NCBI GenBank assembly: GCA_900642245.1 | Contig: CAAAJI010000269.1 | Span: forward strand, 27,566 to 38,900 | Reading direction: 5' to 3' | DNA length: 11,335 bases | From: Fragilaria radians | Taxonomy: Eukaryota; Bacillariophyta; Fragilariophyceae; Fragilariales; Fragilariaceae | The notes under the pieces: generated by a model | The model's database searches: none | Seen by the model: only the letters and a program-made list of their open reading frames with translations | Told to the model about the DNA's origin: nothing | Shown here: one piece after another, positions 1 to 7,845 of the stretch | How positions within the stretch are numbered: the stretch's first letter is position 1 | Layout of the letters: the number at the start of each line of letters is the position of its first letter | Position numbers and translations under genes: made by a program

Positions 1-2
1 CT

Positions 3-605
3 GATACCATGAAATGTGGTACTGCTGGGTTCTGCTTTCCTTGGATTTCCAAATTTCAAGGTGATGTATCTTCTAAAGGTACTGGAAGTGTTCTTTTGAT
101 TGTCAATCTAGGTACCCATGTGCACAATATAGATCATTATCGAGAGTATTTGGATTCCTTTTTGGAATCTCTTCAAGCAATCTATAAAAATCAAGAACAC
201 CAACACCGAAAAGACTTGATTTTTTTTCGAACCACTCCTCCAGGCCATGAAAATTGTCAAAGGCAAAGTGTCGCTCCTTTGCGTTCATATCAAGAATATC
301 TAACTCACCACTTTGTTGAGGATTTCAAATCTTATCATATGTTCCCATTGTATAATGCACTGACCGAAGAACGCATTTTGTCGCTTCGCGATACAACAAA
401 AGTCAAAATCCTCTCGTTGGATGTTGTACCCATGACAGTTCTCCGTCCTGACGGTCATACTTCCGGTCCCCAAAAATGCTCTACATGTAAAGACGACGAT
501 TGCTTGCATTACATACTACCAGGTCCGACAGATTGGTGGAATCATTTGATGTTTAGTCAACTTGAAACTCTTGCAGCGTTATCATCCGCTGCGAATGAAT
601 CATAG
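3..605 (+). CDS. PC-esterase / TBL-like SGNH hydrolase-fold protein, 5' partial
   Basis: The frame is open to the left edge; the first ATG is at 9 but is probably internal, because the N-terminal GDS block of the fold is missing. Numbered from that Met, the visible part shows family blocks in order: a hydrophobic strand ending in VNLGTH (about 32-37), FFRTTPPGHENC (72-83), LRPDGHTSG (145-153), and DCLHYILPGPTDWWN (164-178), which carries the D-x-x-H catalytic pair D164/H167. The same blocks occur in plant trichome-birefringence-like polysaccharide O-acetyltransferases and in the Cas1p/PC-esterase clan, so a role in acetylating or deacetylating secreted polysaccharide or glycoprotein glycans, probably in the Golgi, is likely by family. 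The acceptor cannot be predicted. The stop is TAG at 603-605. Family assignment is firm; the exact reaction and the true start are not. Confidence 0.82.
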   Translation, partial: DTMKCGTAGFCFPWISKFQGDVSSKGTGSVLLIVNLGTHVHNIDHYREYLDSFLESLQAIYKNQEHQHRKDLIFFRTTPPGHENCQRQSVAPLRSYQEYLTHHFVEDFKSYHMFPLYNALTEERILSLRDTTKVKILSLDVVPMTVLRPDGHTSGPQKCSTCKDDDCLHYILPGPTDWWNHLMFSQLETLAALSSAANES

Positions 606-1481
606 TTTTGAAGCAAATTTGTGTCCGTCGTAAAGAAATTGATTTGAAGCTAAAACAGTGCTCAACAACATGGTGTGCCACTTGCAATATGCAAGATTGA
701 ATTTTGAATGATGAGTTGAAAACACATCACCAAGATTTGGAACATTTCATTGCAACGCCTTGCAAAAAGGGTTGTGTCCTCCCTCATCTCAACAAGTTGA
801 TTTCTGTGTGATTCTGATAATATATCGCATTACTATTCAAAAATATCTAGAAAAATAAGGAAGTCATCTGATATATAGATTTACATCTGCAATGTTCTAG
901 ATCACATATAGTAACAATTCGTATCTTATGAAAATATGAAATAGTTGACAATTCCTTAGCCACAGTGCTTAAAATTAAGAAATGAATGATTTCCTTCATA
1001 CGACTCCCAACAGTTATCCCACTGGTTGACTCACAGGCTTGCTATCTCTCAATATAGCTAAATCGGAACTGTGGGCCATTTATAGCAGGAGCCTAATTTT
1101 GTCACCCGAAAGTTTGATATCAAAAGTGCATAGGACTGATTATCATGAAAACTTTTTTTCATCTTTACATGAAATGATTTTGTTCTCAATGCTATGGACT
1201 GCACTCAAATCCTCAAGACACGGTAAATGTAACAAGCAATTGGAGAAAAAATGCAAATGAGATCTTAAGTTTACATCATGTGCAATTGGACTAAGTATCC
1301 TTATTGGATATTTCTAGTAATGCTATACATTCATATCTGTTAACCTTTTTATTCATTCATAGCTATGACAGCAGAGTCACCAGTCCAATTATGCTGATGT
1401 AAAATGAATCGGCTATATTTGGGAAACACGTGTCATTAATGTCAATGAGTTATAAATTATCATTGTATGATATGGCTGTTG

Positions 1482-1503
1482 CCTAGGTTCATTTGAATCT
1501 AGG
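1482..1503. repeat. near-perfect 22-bp palindrome
   Basis: The left arm cctaggttca (1482-1491) and right arm tgaatctagg (1494-1503) pair across a 2-base centre, with a single G.T/G.U mismatch. It sits directly beside the outer arm of a larger inverted repeat. The function is unknown. Confidence 0.45.
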
Positions 1504-1635
1504 GAATCTCAGGAGTTTTTGAAAGACGTTCATCCCAAAGTTTGAAGTACACTTGTGTTTGAAAACTAACACTCCTGACTTTTATGAGTCTGAGAATGTA
1601 ACTTCTTTTCCTCTACTGAATTTTTGAGATTCCCA
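1502..1635. repeat. nested inverted repeat, possible foldback remnant
   Basis: The outer arms gggaatctca (1502-1511) and tgagattccc (1626-1635) are a perfect 10-bp inverted repeat. Inside it, tcaggagt (1509-1516) pairs with actcctga (1570-1577). The total span is 134 bp, within the size range of very small foldback or MITE-like elements. No clear target-site duplication flanks it, and the arms are short enough to arise by chance in AT-rich DNA, so the mobile-element reading is weak. Confidence 0.3.
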
Positions 1636-1946
1636 ATTTTTTCAGATTATCATTTTTCAAGACTCGACAATTCTTCTGAGAATGATTGTTATGAATGTTG
1701 TTCAAAACTTTCATTGAGGTCCATTCTCTTTTGACTCTGGTCTCCATGTCCAACTTCAAGTTTCTTTTTCTTCCACAGAGATTTGAGTAATTTTTATGAT
1801 GACAGTGCAGTGTTTGTGTATCGGTGTCACTGAAAGAGAACGAGGAATTGTTGTACGACTTCTCCATTTACTAATTATTTGCTAGTACCCTATGCGATTT
1901 ACGAAGGACAAACGTTGAAAAATTTGCAGAAATCGAAACTGTTGCA

Positions 1947-2324
1947 ATGGAGAATCCCTTAGTTGAGGAAAGTCCTTACTCCCCAAGGATTCTTAGCTCC
2001 GATGCGATGCTGGATGCCGAAGAGGAAAGACGATTTGTTTGGTTTCAGAACGAAGTGGAGCGACAGAAAATGGAAGACCTAAAATCTGCGAAACACTTGG
2101 ACGAGAAAGTTGAAGAAGCAACTGATTTCAACATACCCGCATTTGACAAGAAAAAGGACTTTAAGAACAAGTTCCGTTGCGGTGGATCAAAGGGAAAGAC
2201 CGGATCTACTGATTTTACTCGAGGAAAGAGTGCCTTCGTCCGTCCATGTACTGTTGGGTGGAAAAGTCAGAATCAGCCCCTTATGAAAGGTGGTGGAAAT
2301 CGCACCCCACGTCAAAAGGGATAA
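1947..2324 (+). CDS. small charged protein of unknown function (125 aa)
   Basis: I do not recognise this protein. The ATG at 1947 is the first after an in-frame stop at 1872-1874, and the frame ends at TAA 2322-2324. Residues about 20-60 are very acidic and charged, with a likely helical or coiled-coil stretch (DAEEERRFVWFQNEVERQ at 23-40). Residues about 66-125 are basic and rich in Lys, Gly and Arg (FDKKKDFKNKF, SKGKTG, NRTPRQKG at the end). There is no signal peptide, membrane segment or zinc-binding pattern. The acidic-helix-then-basic-tail layout would suit a small nucleic-acid- or protein-binding protein, but that is a guess. Its less AT-rich codon use compared with the flanks and its clean ATG-to-stop frame support a real gene. 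An intron-linked exon cannot be excluded. Confidence 0.55.
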   Translation: MENPLVEESPYSPRILSSDAMLDAEEERRFVWFQNEVERQKMEDLKSAKHLDEKVEEATDFNIPAFDKKKDFKNKFRCGGSKGKTGSTDFTRGKSAFVRPCTVGWKSQNQPLMKGGGNRTPRQKG

Positions 2325-3511
2325 GCGAGAGTGGTGAATATCGAGCGATACTTCTTCCATGATATGAAGAACCTAAGTCATGAAAAACTCTCATAGCGCT
2401 GCCTAAGTCGTGCATTGTTCCACTCGTCTCAAATTGTTGGTTACTATTCACTCAGCGATAAATTAGGAGGGGATGGGTAACCCGTGATAAATATTTAATA
2501 GTCAAAGAACTGATTTTTTAAGCCTTATTATCAAACTCATGAGGTTAATGAGATAACTAGAAATTTTGGGGAAGTCGTTGTTGAATATGTTTCGAGGTTA
2601 ACTAGGGAAAATGGAAGCACTTTCATTTGTGATCCAGCTTAAGCCACAAGTGAGGTCCCATCAAATCATGTCCCCGCTTTGGCTTTCGTCCTCATGTCAA
2701 GAAAAGAAAACGTATGCTAAAAAGAAATGATTTTATTAGTGCCGTCAAATTCATTATTGAAAAAGGTACCAGTCATGACTTATTTCTCAATTTCCCCTTG
2801 AATTTTTCACATGCATTCCAGAGATATTCAATGAACTTCATTTTTGAAAGGAATATGTGAAAGCAGAAACAATGTTATCTCTCATCTTCCTTTCCTTCCC
2901 TCGATTTCGATAGTCGGTGATACATTCTCAGAAGTACCAATAGAGAGCAATTTGCCGGAATTTCATGAGCATTGACAATCTCCTAATGATGGAATTGTCC
3001 TACATAAACGCGTGCCAGATTTTCACTTGGCCTTTCAGTTGCAAGCTAGATAGTATTACACATTTAAAGAGTATTTACTTGAAAATAGGGTTGCAATTCA
3101 ACCTTGATTGGTTCCATGCCAGAATTCTCAAGCATTACTCCTATGATTGGAATCTCTTTATTCAGTATATTAATGGTGTTATATGCCCTGCTAACCTTTA
3201 ATTTAACATGGAGGCAAATACATTTTGAAGTTAGAATCCATTTGGTATGTGAATCTTGTTCAACAAAGAAGTTTGGGGGAGTCCTCGCCAAGTTACAGAA
3301 TTATCATTCACTAAAAAATGTTCTAAAAAACATGGCATAATGATCAATTTTCAAGACTATGTTTGGCTCTAAGAAGGTTGATGGATGCTTCTCTTCTATG
3401 TACAAACTTATTTTTTCATGACACAGATAACCTTTAGAGTTACTCCTTTCTTGATACATTAGTGTTACCAAAATATCAACTGATTTCTTAGTGAATGGTG
3501 ACGCTTCATCG

Positions 3512-3533
3512 CGAAAAAGGACTCACTTTTTCG
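3512..3533. repeat. 8-bp inverted repeat upstream of ferredoxin
   Basis: The arms cgaaaaag (3512-3519) and ctttttcg (3526-3533) are perfectly complementary around a 6-base loop, gactca. It lies 145-166 bp before the ferredoxin ATG, so it could be a protein-binding palindrome in the promoter or, if transcribed, a hairpin in the leader. Confidence 0.5.
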
Positions 3534-3556
3534 TAACCTTTATGGTGGTATACTAC

Positions 3557-3610
3557 TACTACTAAACTTGAGTTTGTAGTAAAAAAACTACTGTTTCGTG
3601 ACTTCGTCAC
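3557..3610. repeat. series of three short hairpins upstream of ferredoxin
   Basis: Three inverted repeats follow closely. First, 3557-3567 pairs with 3572-3581 to give ten base pairs with one bulged T (3563) and loop ttga. Second, gtagt (3576-3580) pairs with actac (3587-3591) around six A; this competes with the first for the same bases. Third, gtgac (3598-3602) pairs with gtcac (3606-3610) around ttc. A short (TAC)n run (about 3551-3562) forms part of the first arm. The function is unknown; mutually exclusive hairpins could be a leader RNA switch, but the transcription start is not known. Confidence 0.45.
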
Positions 3611-3650
3611 AACAACAATATATTTTCCTGTCTGACGACGAGGCAAGTGT

Positions 3651-3677
3651 ATCAATATATATATAAATATTTATAGA
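3651..3677 (+). promoter_or_regulatory. AT-rich TATA-like block before ferredoxin ATG
   Basis: The 27 bases before the start codon are almost only A and T (tatatatataaatat core). This could be a TATA-type core element or simply an AT-rich leader. It abuts the ATG, so if it is a TATA box, transcription would have to start very near or within the coding frame. That would favour the second Met (3702) as start. Evidence is composition only. Confidence 0.3.
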
Positions 3678-4232
3678 ATGTGGATCAACCATGTGAAGAA
3701 TATGGCACTTCCCAAACGATGGAGAAGATCATGGAATCATACCCTGTCGTCATCCTACTATGATCCAAATACCAATGTGTGTCGATTCCAACTACAGTCC
3801 AGAGTCGCAAAGTCCTCATTCCAAACCTGTCATAAGGTTGTCACATTCCGTTCGTTATCCACCAACATTAAGGATAGTAATCATCATCATCAGGATGATG
3901 CTGATCGTCGTAAAACTGTATCCTTTTCCTATATAGTACGTAATGGTGAGGAGAAGGTCGTCACCGCCGAAATAGGGAAACATCTTTTGGATGTTGCCCA
4001 TGACAATAACATTGAATTAGAGGGTGCATGTGGAGGTGAATTAGCATGTGCGACATGTCACTTAGTATTTGAGGATCGAATTTACCAAACCTTACCCCAA
4101 AAGAAGGAAGAGGAAGATGATATGTTAGATTTGGCATTTGGACTTACGGATACGTCACGATTGGGATGTCAAATTCGTGTAACAGAAGACTTTGAGGGAA
4201 TGAAGGTGATTGTACCTGAAGATGGCTTCTAA
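3678..4232 (+). CDS. mitochondrial adrenodoxin-type [2Fe-2S] ferredoxin (184 aa)
   Basis: This is an electron carrier of the FDX1/FDX2/Yah1 family. It takes electrons from NADPH-ferredoxin reductase in the mitochondrial matrix and passes them to the ISC iron-sulfur assembly machinery and related acceptors. Residues 1-62 are rich in Arg, Lys, Ser and aromatics with few acids, as in a mitochondrial presequence; a cut near FRSLST (57-62) is plausible. The ferredoxin fold spans about 80-182. Cluster ligands are C118, C124, C127 (ACGGELACATC) and C164 (SRLGCQI), spaced C-x5-C-x2-C-x36-C. The acidic stretch EEEDDMLDLA (144-153) matches the partner-docking helix. ELACATCH and DDMLD are closer to FDX2/Yah1 than to FDX1. 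The protein ends at VIVPEDGF, without the TRNFYVDG-like tail usual in FDX2. M9 (3702) is an alternative start. Its stop faces that of the DUF6824 gene across 271 bp. Confidence 0.93.
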   Translation: MWINHVKNMALPKRWRRSWNHTLSSSYYDPNTNVCRFQLQSRVAKSSFQTCHKVVTFRSLSTNIKDSNHHHQDDADRRKTVSFSYIVRNGEEKVVTAEIGKHLLDVAHDNNIELEGACGGELACATCHLVFEDRIYQTLPQKKEEEDDMLDLAFGLTDTSRLGCQIRVTEDFEGMKVIVPEDGF

Positions 4233-4503
4233 AGTCATGCAATTTAGTTTTTCCATTCAACTGTTCCAGGAATATCAAAATATAGGGCGTTTTCATAGCA
4301 AGATCAGTACTTCCAACTACTTTGAGTGGGTGGATATAACAACATTCTTTGAAACACGTAAATAGGTTCTTTTAAATTAGAATCACGTCTAAAGTCTATA
4401 ATTTTAATAACATGAAATTCACTTTTTTCTGCGCATGAGGAAAATTGTCACAGTCACAAACGCTTTGCAGCTCAAGTTTTCACATGCAGATGGGTTGGAG
4501 ATA
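4233..4503. other. convergent 3' intergenic region
   Basis: These 271 bp separate the stop codons of the ferredoxin gene (+) and the DUF6824 gene (-), so both 3' UTRs and polyadenylation sites must lie here or overlap. I see no perfect AATAAA in the expected orientation for the ferredoxin gene. Overlapping 3' ends are likely at this spacing, but this is inferred. Confidence 0.5.
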
Positions 4504-6427
4504 TCAAATCTCAAATTCCAATTGGTCATCAGAGGATATCGGAAGCGGAAATAAATTACTTGTAAACTCCATAAAAGATGACATATCTCCTTCATCATAT
4601 GGCAAGGGAGAAAAATCATCTGCAGGATCAATGTCTTCATCCGATGGATATTCTGTATCCTTATCGAAGAAGGTTCTTCTTTCATCACAAGTTTCGTTAT
4701 TGTGGTCAATACTAATATCTCGATTGGTTATATCTACCACAGCAAGGGGACTTGTTGATGATACTTTACTGGCGGTATCATGTGATTTCTGTTCTTTCAG
4801 GCCTTCGTTCTCAGATCGCTGACGATTATTTCCACTTTCTTTTGGAAGATGCTTTTGTTGATATGACAAATTATGATTTCGTAGAGACGGCTCCGGAGGG
4901 GAAAAGTCCGATGTTACACTATTCGCATATGTCGCGACTTGCATCGGACTTGGTGGAAAGTGGAGTCGAGGTGGCGCCATTGCTAGTTGAGGAGATTGGG
5001 AAGTGATAGGATCTGAAACAAGCGACGGAACTGACAGGGTATTTGATGGCCTATAGGGATACTCGACAGGGTGATGATACTGATGATGAGGTTCTTGATG
5101 CCGTGGGGAAACAGGATATCGAACAGTACGTTCGGGAGTGGGATGATACTGAGATGTTGGTATTCTTGGACTACGATAGACTTCACCACGCGGTGACCAT
5201 CGTGACACGGCACCAGTATAATATGAGTGAGGCAAATGATGGTAGGTGTTCGCAGGGAAGTTGGTCGAAGGAGACATAGGAGGTTGTTGTGATGCCAAAT
5301 GATTGGACGGGTGTGGAGGTTGTGGTGGTCGACGTCTCTCGTATGGGTCATTGTGTTCAACGAAATGTTTACGCAAATCAACAGCATGTCCATTGTTGTT
5401 ATGGCAGGGTGAAATTGGAGGTCTCATAGAGATAGCATCAGAGCCATGCGACTGAATACGTCGGTGGCAGTTATCTAAATTTCGTTGGAAGGTGGGTAAA
5501 AGTGGCGGAGATATTCTAGGCTGGGTTGAACTTGGACTCGGTGGAGGCTTTCCAGATACGAGAAGAGAATAACTTGGTTCCGTAGGCGACATGGGAGTTT
5601 CTACCATATAACGAGATTTTCCAAGACCGACCGAAGACGAAAAGGAAGCAGAAGTTGACATGGTTACACCCTTTCCGACGGAAGGACTGGATTTGACTCG
5701 TCGATGTGTTTTAACAGGAATTTTTTTCTTTCGTTGCGATGATGACAACGAGGACGGCGATGACGATGATGATGACCCATTTTTTACTGTAACAACGGGT
5801 GAAGGAGTTCGAATAGTCGTATCATCATCATCATCACCATCAAAGACGACAGAGAGGAATTCTGGATCTGATAATTCTAGATTCAATTCCTTTCGAAGCG
5901 ATGCTGCACCATCTCGTAATGCTTGACTAGTCTTTTCAATCGCCTTTCGATCACCAATATCAAACCATTTTCCAGAGGCTGGATCCTTTTCCAAAAATCT
6001 TCCAGGAGGATTCAAGGAACGAACAGCATCAACAACAGAACGACTAATCTTCATCTTTTCCTTTTTCGAACTGGAAACATAAATTTCCTATGAGGATCGA
6101 AAATGCATCCGTGTATGAGAAGAGGATAATGACAATAAATGATATAGATTATGTAAGAAAGCATCCAGTGATAAGAATTGACAAACACAATTCCTACTCT
6201 AGTTTGTAACCCAGAATATAGAATCTTCAAAAACTCACTTTGTTCAATAGTACTAAACGACGAAAGGCTTCATTTCCAGAATGTCGATTCGTTGTAACAC
6301 CTCTTCCACACAAAACATCATTCACGTGCGGCTTTTCTATTCCAGTAAGTGGTTGGGAATCGAAAGGATTACTCGTGATCTCCATGCCTGAATCAAACGG
6401 GTCATGGTCCATATCCGTGTACGACAT
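4504..6427 (-). CDS. DUF6824 domain protein, two exons (about 590 aa)
   Basis: Exons are 6427-6239 and 6087-4504, joined in frame. The domain is cut by the intron: exon 1 ends NDVLCGRGVTTNRH...RRLVLLNK (63 aa from the MSYTDMD start) and exon 2 resumes EIYVSSSKKEKMKISRS, then VRSLNPPGRFLEKDP, GKWFDIGDRKAIEKTSQAL and RDGAASLRKEL. The domain covers about residues 36-130. DUF6824 is a diatom-expanded domain of unknown function; a nuclear or DNA-related role is often supposed but not shown here. The rest (131-590) is probably disordered: an Asp tract (146-152), a Ser run (about 168-180), a basic RKKKIPVKTHRRVK patch (from 182, possible nuclear import signal), many SP/TP sites, a His/Pro/Tyr-rich middle, and an acidic, hydrophobic-spotted C-terminus ending DDQLEFEI that could be an activation region. 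An upstream in-frame ATG at 6535 would add 36 hydrophobic residues, but the short start is preferred. Stop TGA is at 4506-4504. Confidence 0.85.
5739..5845. repeat. two trinucleotide-repeat tracts inside the DUF6824 exon 2
   Basis: GAT/GAC-type triplets at about 5739-5776 encode, on the minus strand, the Ser-rich run. The (ATC)n tract at about 5821-5842 encodes the Asp run. Both lie just after the domain, in a region likely to be disordered, where replication slippage could change repeat number without shifting the frame. Confidence 0.6.
6088..6238 (-). other. intron of the DUF6824 gene (151 bp, phase 0)
   Basis: On the minus strand the donor is AAA|GTGAGT (intron starts at 6238) and the acceptor is CTCATAG|GAA (ends at 6088). 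Joining here gives ...LLNK|EIYVSSSKK, which continues the DUF6824 consensus without a gap. Exon 1 read through would stop at a TGA in the intron (6227), and 151 is not a multiple of 3, so retention truncates the protein inside its domain. A second AG at 6072-6071 (TTTCCAG) would put exon 2 out of frame and is rejected. Confidence 0.85.
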
Positions 6428-6584
6428 AAATTTCACAACGTCGTATAGTTGTGCTGCTGAACGAAAGAAGAACACAGTAAAACTGTACTGGAAGTTTGAC
6501 ATAAGCGAATTACCTATACAAGCTATTTTTTTCATGTTCGATACTCGAATACAATCAGTATCGTAATCCAATCAATTATTCCAT

Positions 6585-6619
6585 TTCGATTGCACTTGAA
6601 CACTTCGATTGCACTTGAA
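6585..6619. repeat. two-copy tandem repeat, 19-bp period
   Basis: The 16-mer ttcgattgcacttgaa occurs at 6585-6600 and again, identical, at 6604-6619, with cac between. It lies about 160-190 bp upstream of the preferred DUF6824 start codon (6427, minus strand), so it may be a duplicated control element or a recent small duplication. Confidence 0.7.
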
Positions 6620-7619
6620 ACCCGTATAGAAACATCTTCAGACCTCTCGTTTGGGACAACTTATTTCAATAATGGCAATAACTTTATACCTAATCTTGAC
6701 AACTACAAATAAATACTGCCGTGACACTTCAGATAAACTTATCCCCCCCATCGACAGAGGCAGCATTACCTATTGAAGACTATGAAATCCTAATGAATAA
6801 TGTCCAAAATTCGGGAGCATCCAACATATAAGTATATAATAGCCAATCAAATAATTAAATCGCAATGGTAGAATAAAGGTTTTCGGAGAGGAATGTTCCA
6901 CACAAATCTCTTCTAGTTTCATGAATTCAGGATAGTCCCTTCATATAGAAATCACCAAGTATAACACCAGGAGATGATTGGAACATGCATAATCATCATG
7001 AAAGCTCTCTGTCAATGGATAAAGTAAGAGGTTTAAAGCTATCAAAACGAATTTGTGACTTCTTAGGAAAATATTTTGCCCTTTTTGAGTTGTCACAGAT
7101 GAATGACAAGATTCTTTGCAAAATATCCTTTGGAAATGATTCATTACTAAAGTAAAGTAGTGAATTTGAAAGTAGCATTTGGATATTTAATTGGGAACCT
7201 CATGTCCGGTGTTCAAATGCAATAAAGTTTCTGTAATGATGATAGGGAGACAAGCTTATATCATAAACATTACTTTCATTGTTCAGTACAACCATTTCTT
7301 GCTAAATTCCGTGTTAAATGGCTCCAGTGTACTGATCAAGAAATTCGACTTTAATTCACATTAAATGTAATGCATATCCTTTGCATGGAACTATTTTATT
7401 GAATTAAGGAATTGAATGCTTTGAGAGTTCATATTAGCGCTCAGCTTCACTTTGTTATTTAGGCAAAACACATGAAAACAAAAATCAGATACCACAATCC
7501 ATTGGAGATTACAACATCAAATCACAAAATGAATTTTTTTAGTTGCAGCAACAATATATCCATGAGTTCAATTCACCATGCACTTTATCCTCACTCTAAT
7601 TCTCCTTTTCTGTGCGTAC

Positions 7620-7659
7620 CCCTAATGCGTTTTACTTCGCTTTTACGTCACAATTAGGG
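7620..7659. promoter_or_regulatory. inverted repeat with ACGTCA core upstream of GT23-like gene
   Basis: The arms ccctaat (7620-7626) and attaggg (7653-7659) enclose two similar short blocks (gcgttttac and cgcttttacg) and the hexamer acgtca (7646-7651), a half-site type bound by bZIP/CREB-like factors. It lies about 190-225 bp before the ATG at 7846. This is a motif match only. Confidence 0.3.
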
Positions 7660-7845
7660 ATTAATGAAAACGTTCAGTATGTCTCTGTCCAAAAGTTATG
7701 TTACCTTTGGTCATACATACATGGTGAAGGGAGATTATCCCGTTCATCTTGAGATCGCTTCTTCAACTGGCATTTAAATCAAACGCAACTATAAGGAAGA
7801 AACTTTCAATAACCTTCTTTTGTGGACGCTTTGAATCATTGGATT

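Larger units (their letters stand above)
606..1946. other. intergenic region, no gene supported
   Basis: This AT-rich spacer follows the esterase-like gene. An open frame at 1039-1260 (+) starts at TTG, not ATG, and its product resembles nothing. An 84-codon minus-strand frame (1613-1867) has an ATG but a low-complexity product with no recognisable motif. The only structure I can point to is a group of inverted repeats between 1482 and 1635, listed separately. The last 80 bp probably include the promoter and 5' leader of the small gene at 1947. Confidence 0.6.
2325..3677. other. intergenic region with ferredoxin upstream elements
   Basis: No gene is supported here. Overlapping short frames at 2965-3201 (+), 3104-3340 (+) and 3064-3291 (-) cover one another and encode nothing recognisable. 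The octamer cctaagtc is repeated 30 bp apart (2372-2379 and 2402-2409). The last 180 bp carry a cluster of hairpin-forming inverted repeats and a TATA-like AT block, listed separately, and probably form the promoter and leader of the ferredoxin gene. Confidence 0.6.
6428..7845. other. intergenic region between divergent genes
   Basis: The DUF6824 gene (-) and the first GT23-like gene (+) start from opposite ends of this 1.4-kb AT-rich spacer, so it must hold both promoters. Short frames within it (6941-7144, 6996-7178, 7472-7657) encode nothing recognisable. I note a 19-bp tandem repeat near the DUF6824 start and a ccctaat/attaggg inverted repeat with an ACGTCA core near the GT23-like start, listed separately. 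Confidence 0.6.

Noticed and set aside
1039..1260. 73-codon plus-strand frame
   Set aside because: It begins at TTG, which is not a normal nuclear start, and its product has no motif or coding-like composition.
1613..1867. 84-codon minus-strand frame divergent to the small gene
   Set aside because: It has an ATG, but the product is low-complexity (Asn, Lys, Ser) with no recognisable domain, and it overlaps the inverted-repeat region.
2965..3340. Several overlapping frames on both strands
   Set aside because: They overlap one another, sit in AT-rich DNA and encode nothing recognisable.
4445..5926. Frames antisense or out of frame to DUF6824 exon 2
   Set aside because: They are shadows of the biased codon use in the Ser/Asp/Pro/His-rich coding region; the minus-strand frame with the domain is clearly the real one.
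6428..6571. N-terminal extension of the DUF6824 protein
   Set aside because: The longest frame begins at TTG (6571). Even from the ATG at 6535 the added residues are hydrophobic and unlike the rest of the protein. The MSYTDMD start is simpler, though not proven.
7822..7845. Eight-residue longer start for the GT23-like protein
   Set aside because: It relies on a GTG codon; the first ATG after the upstream stop is 7846.
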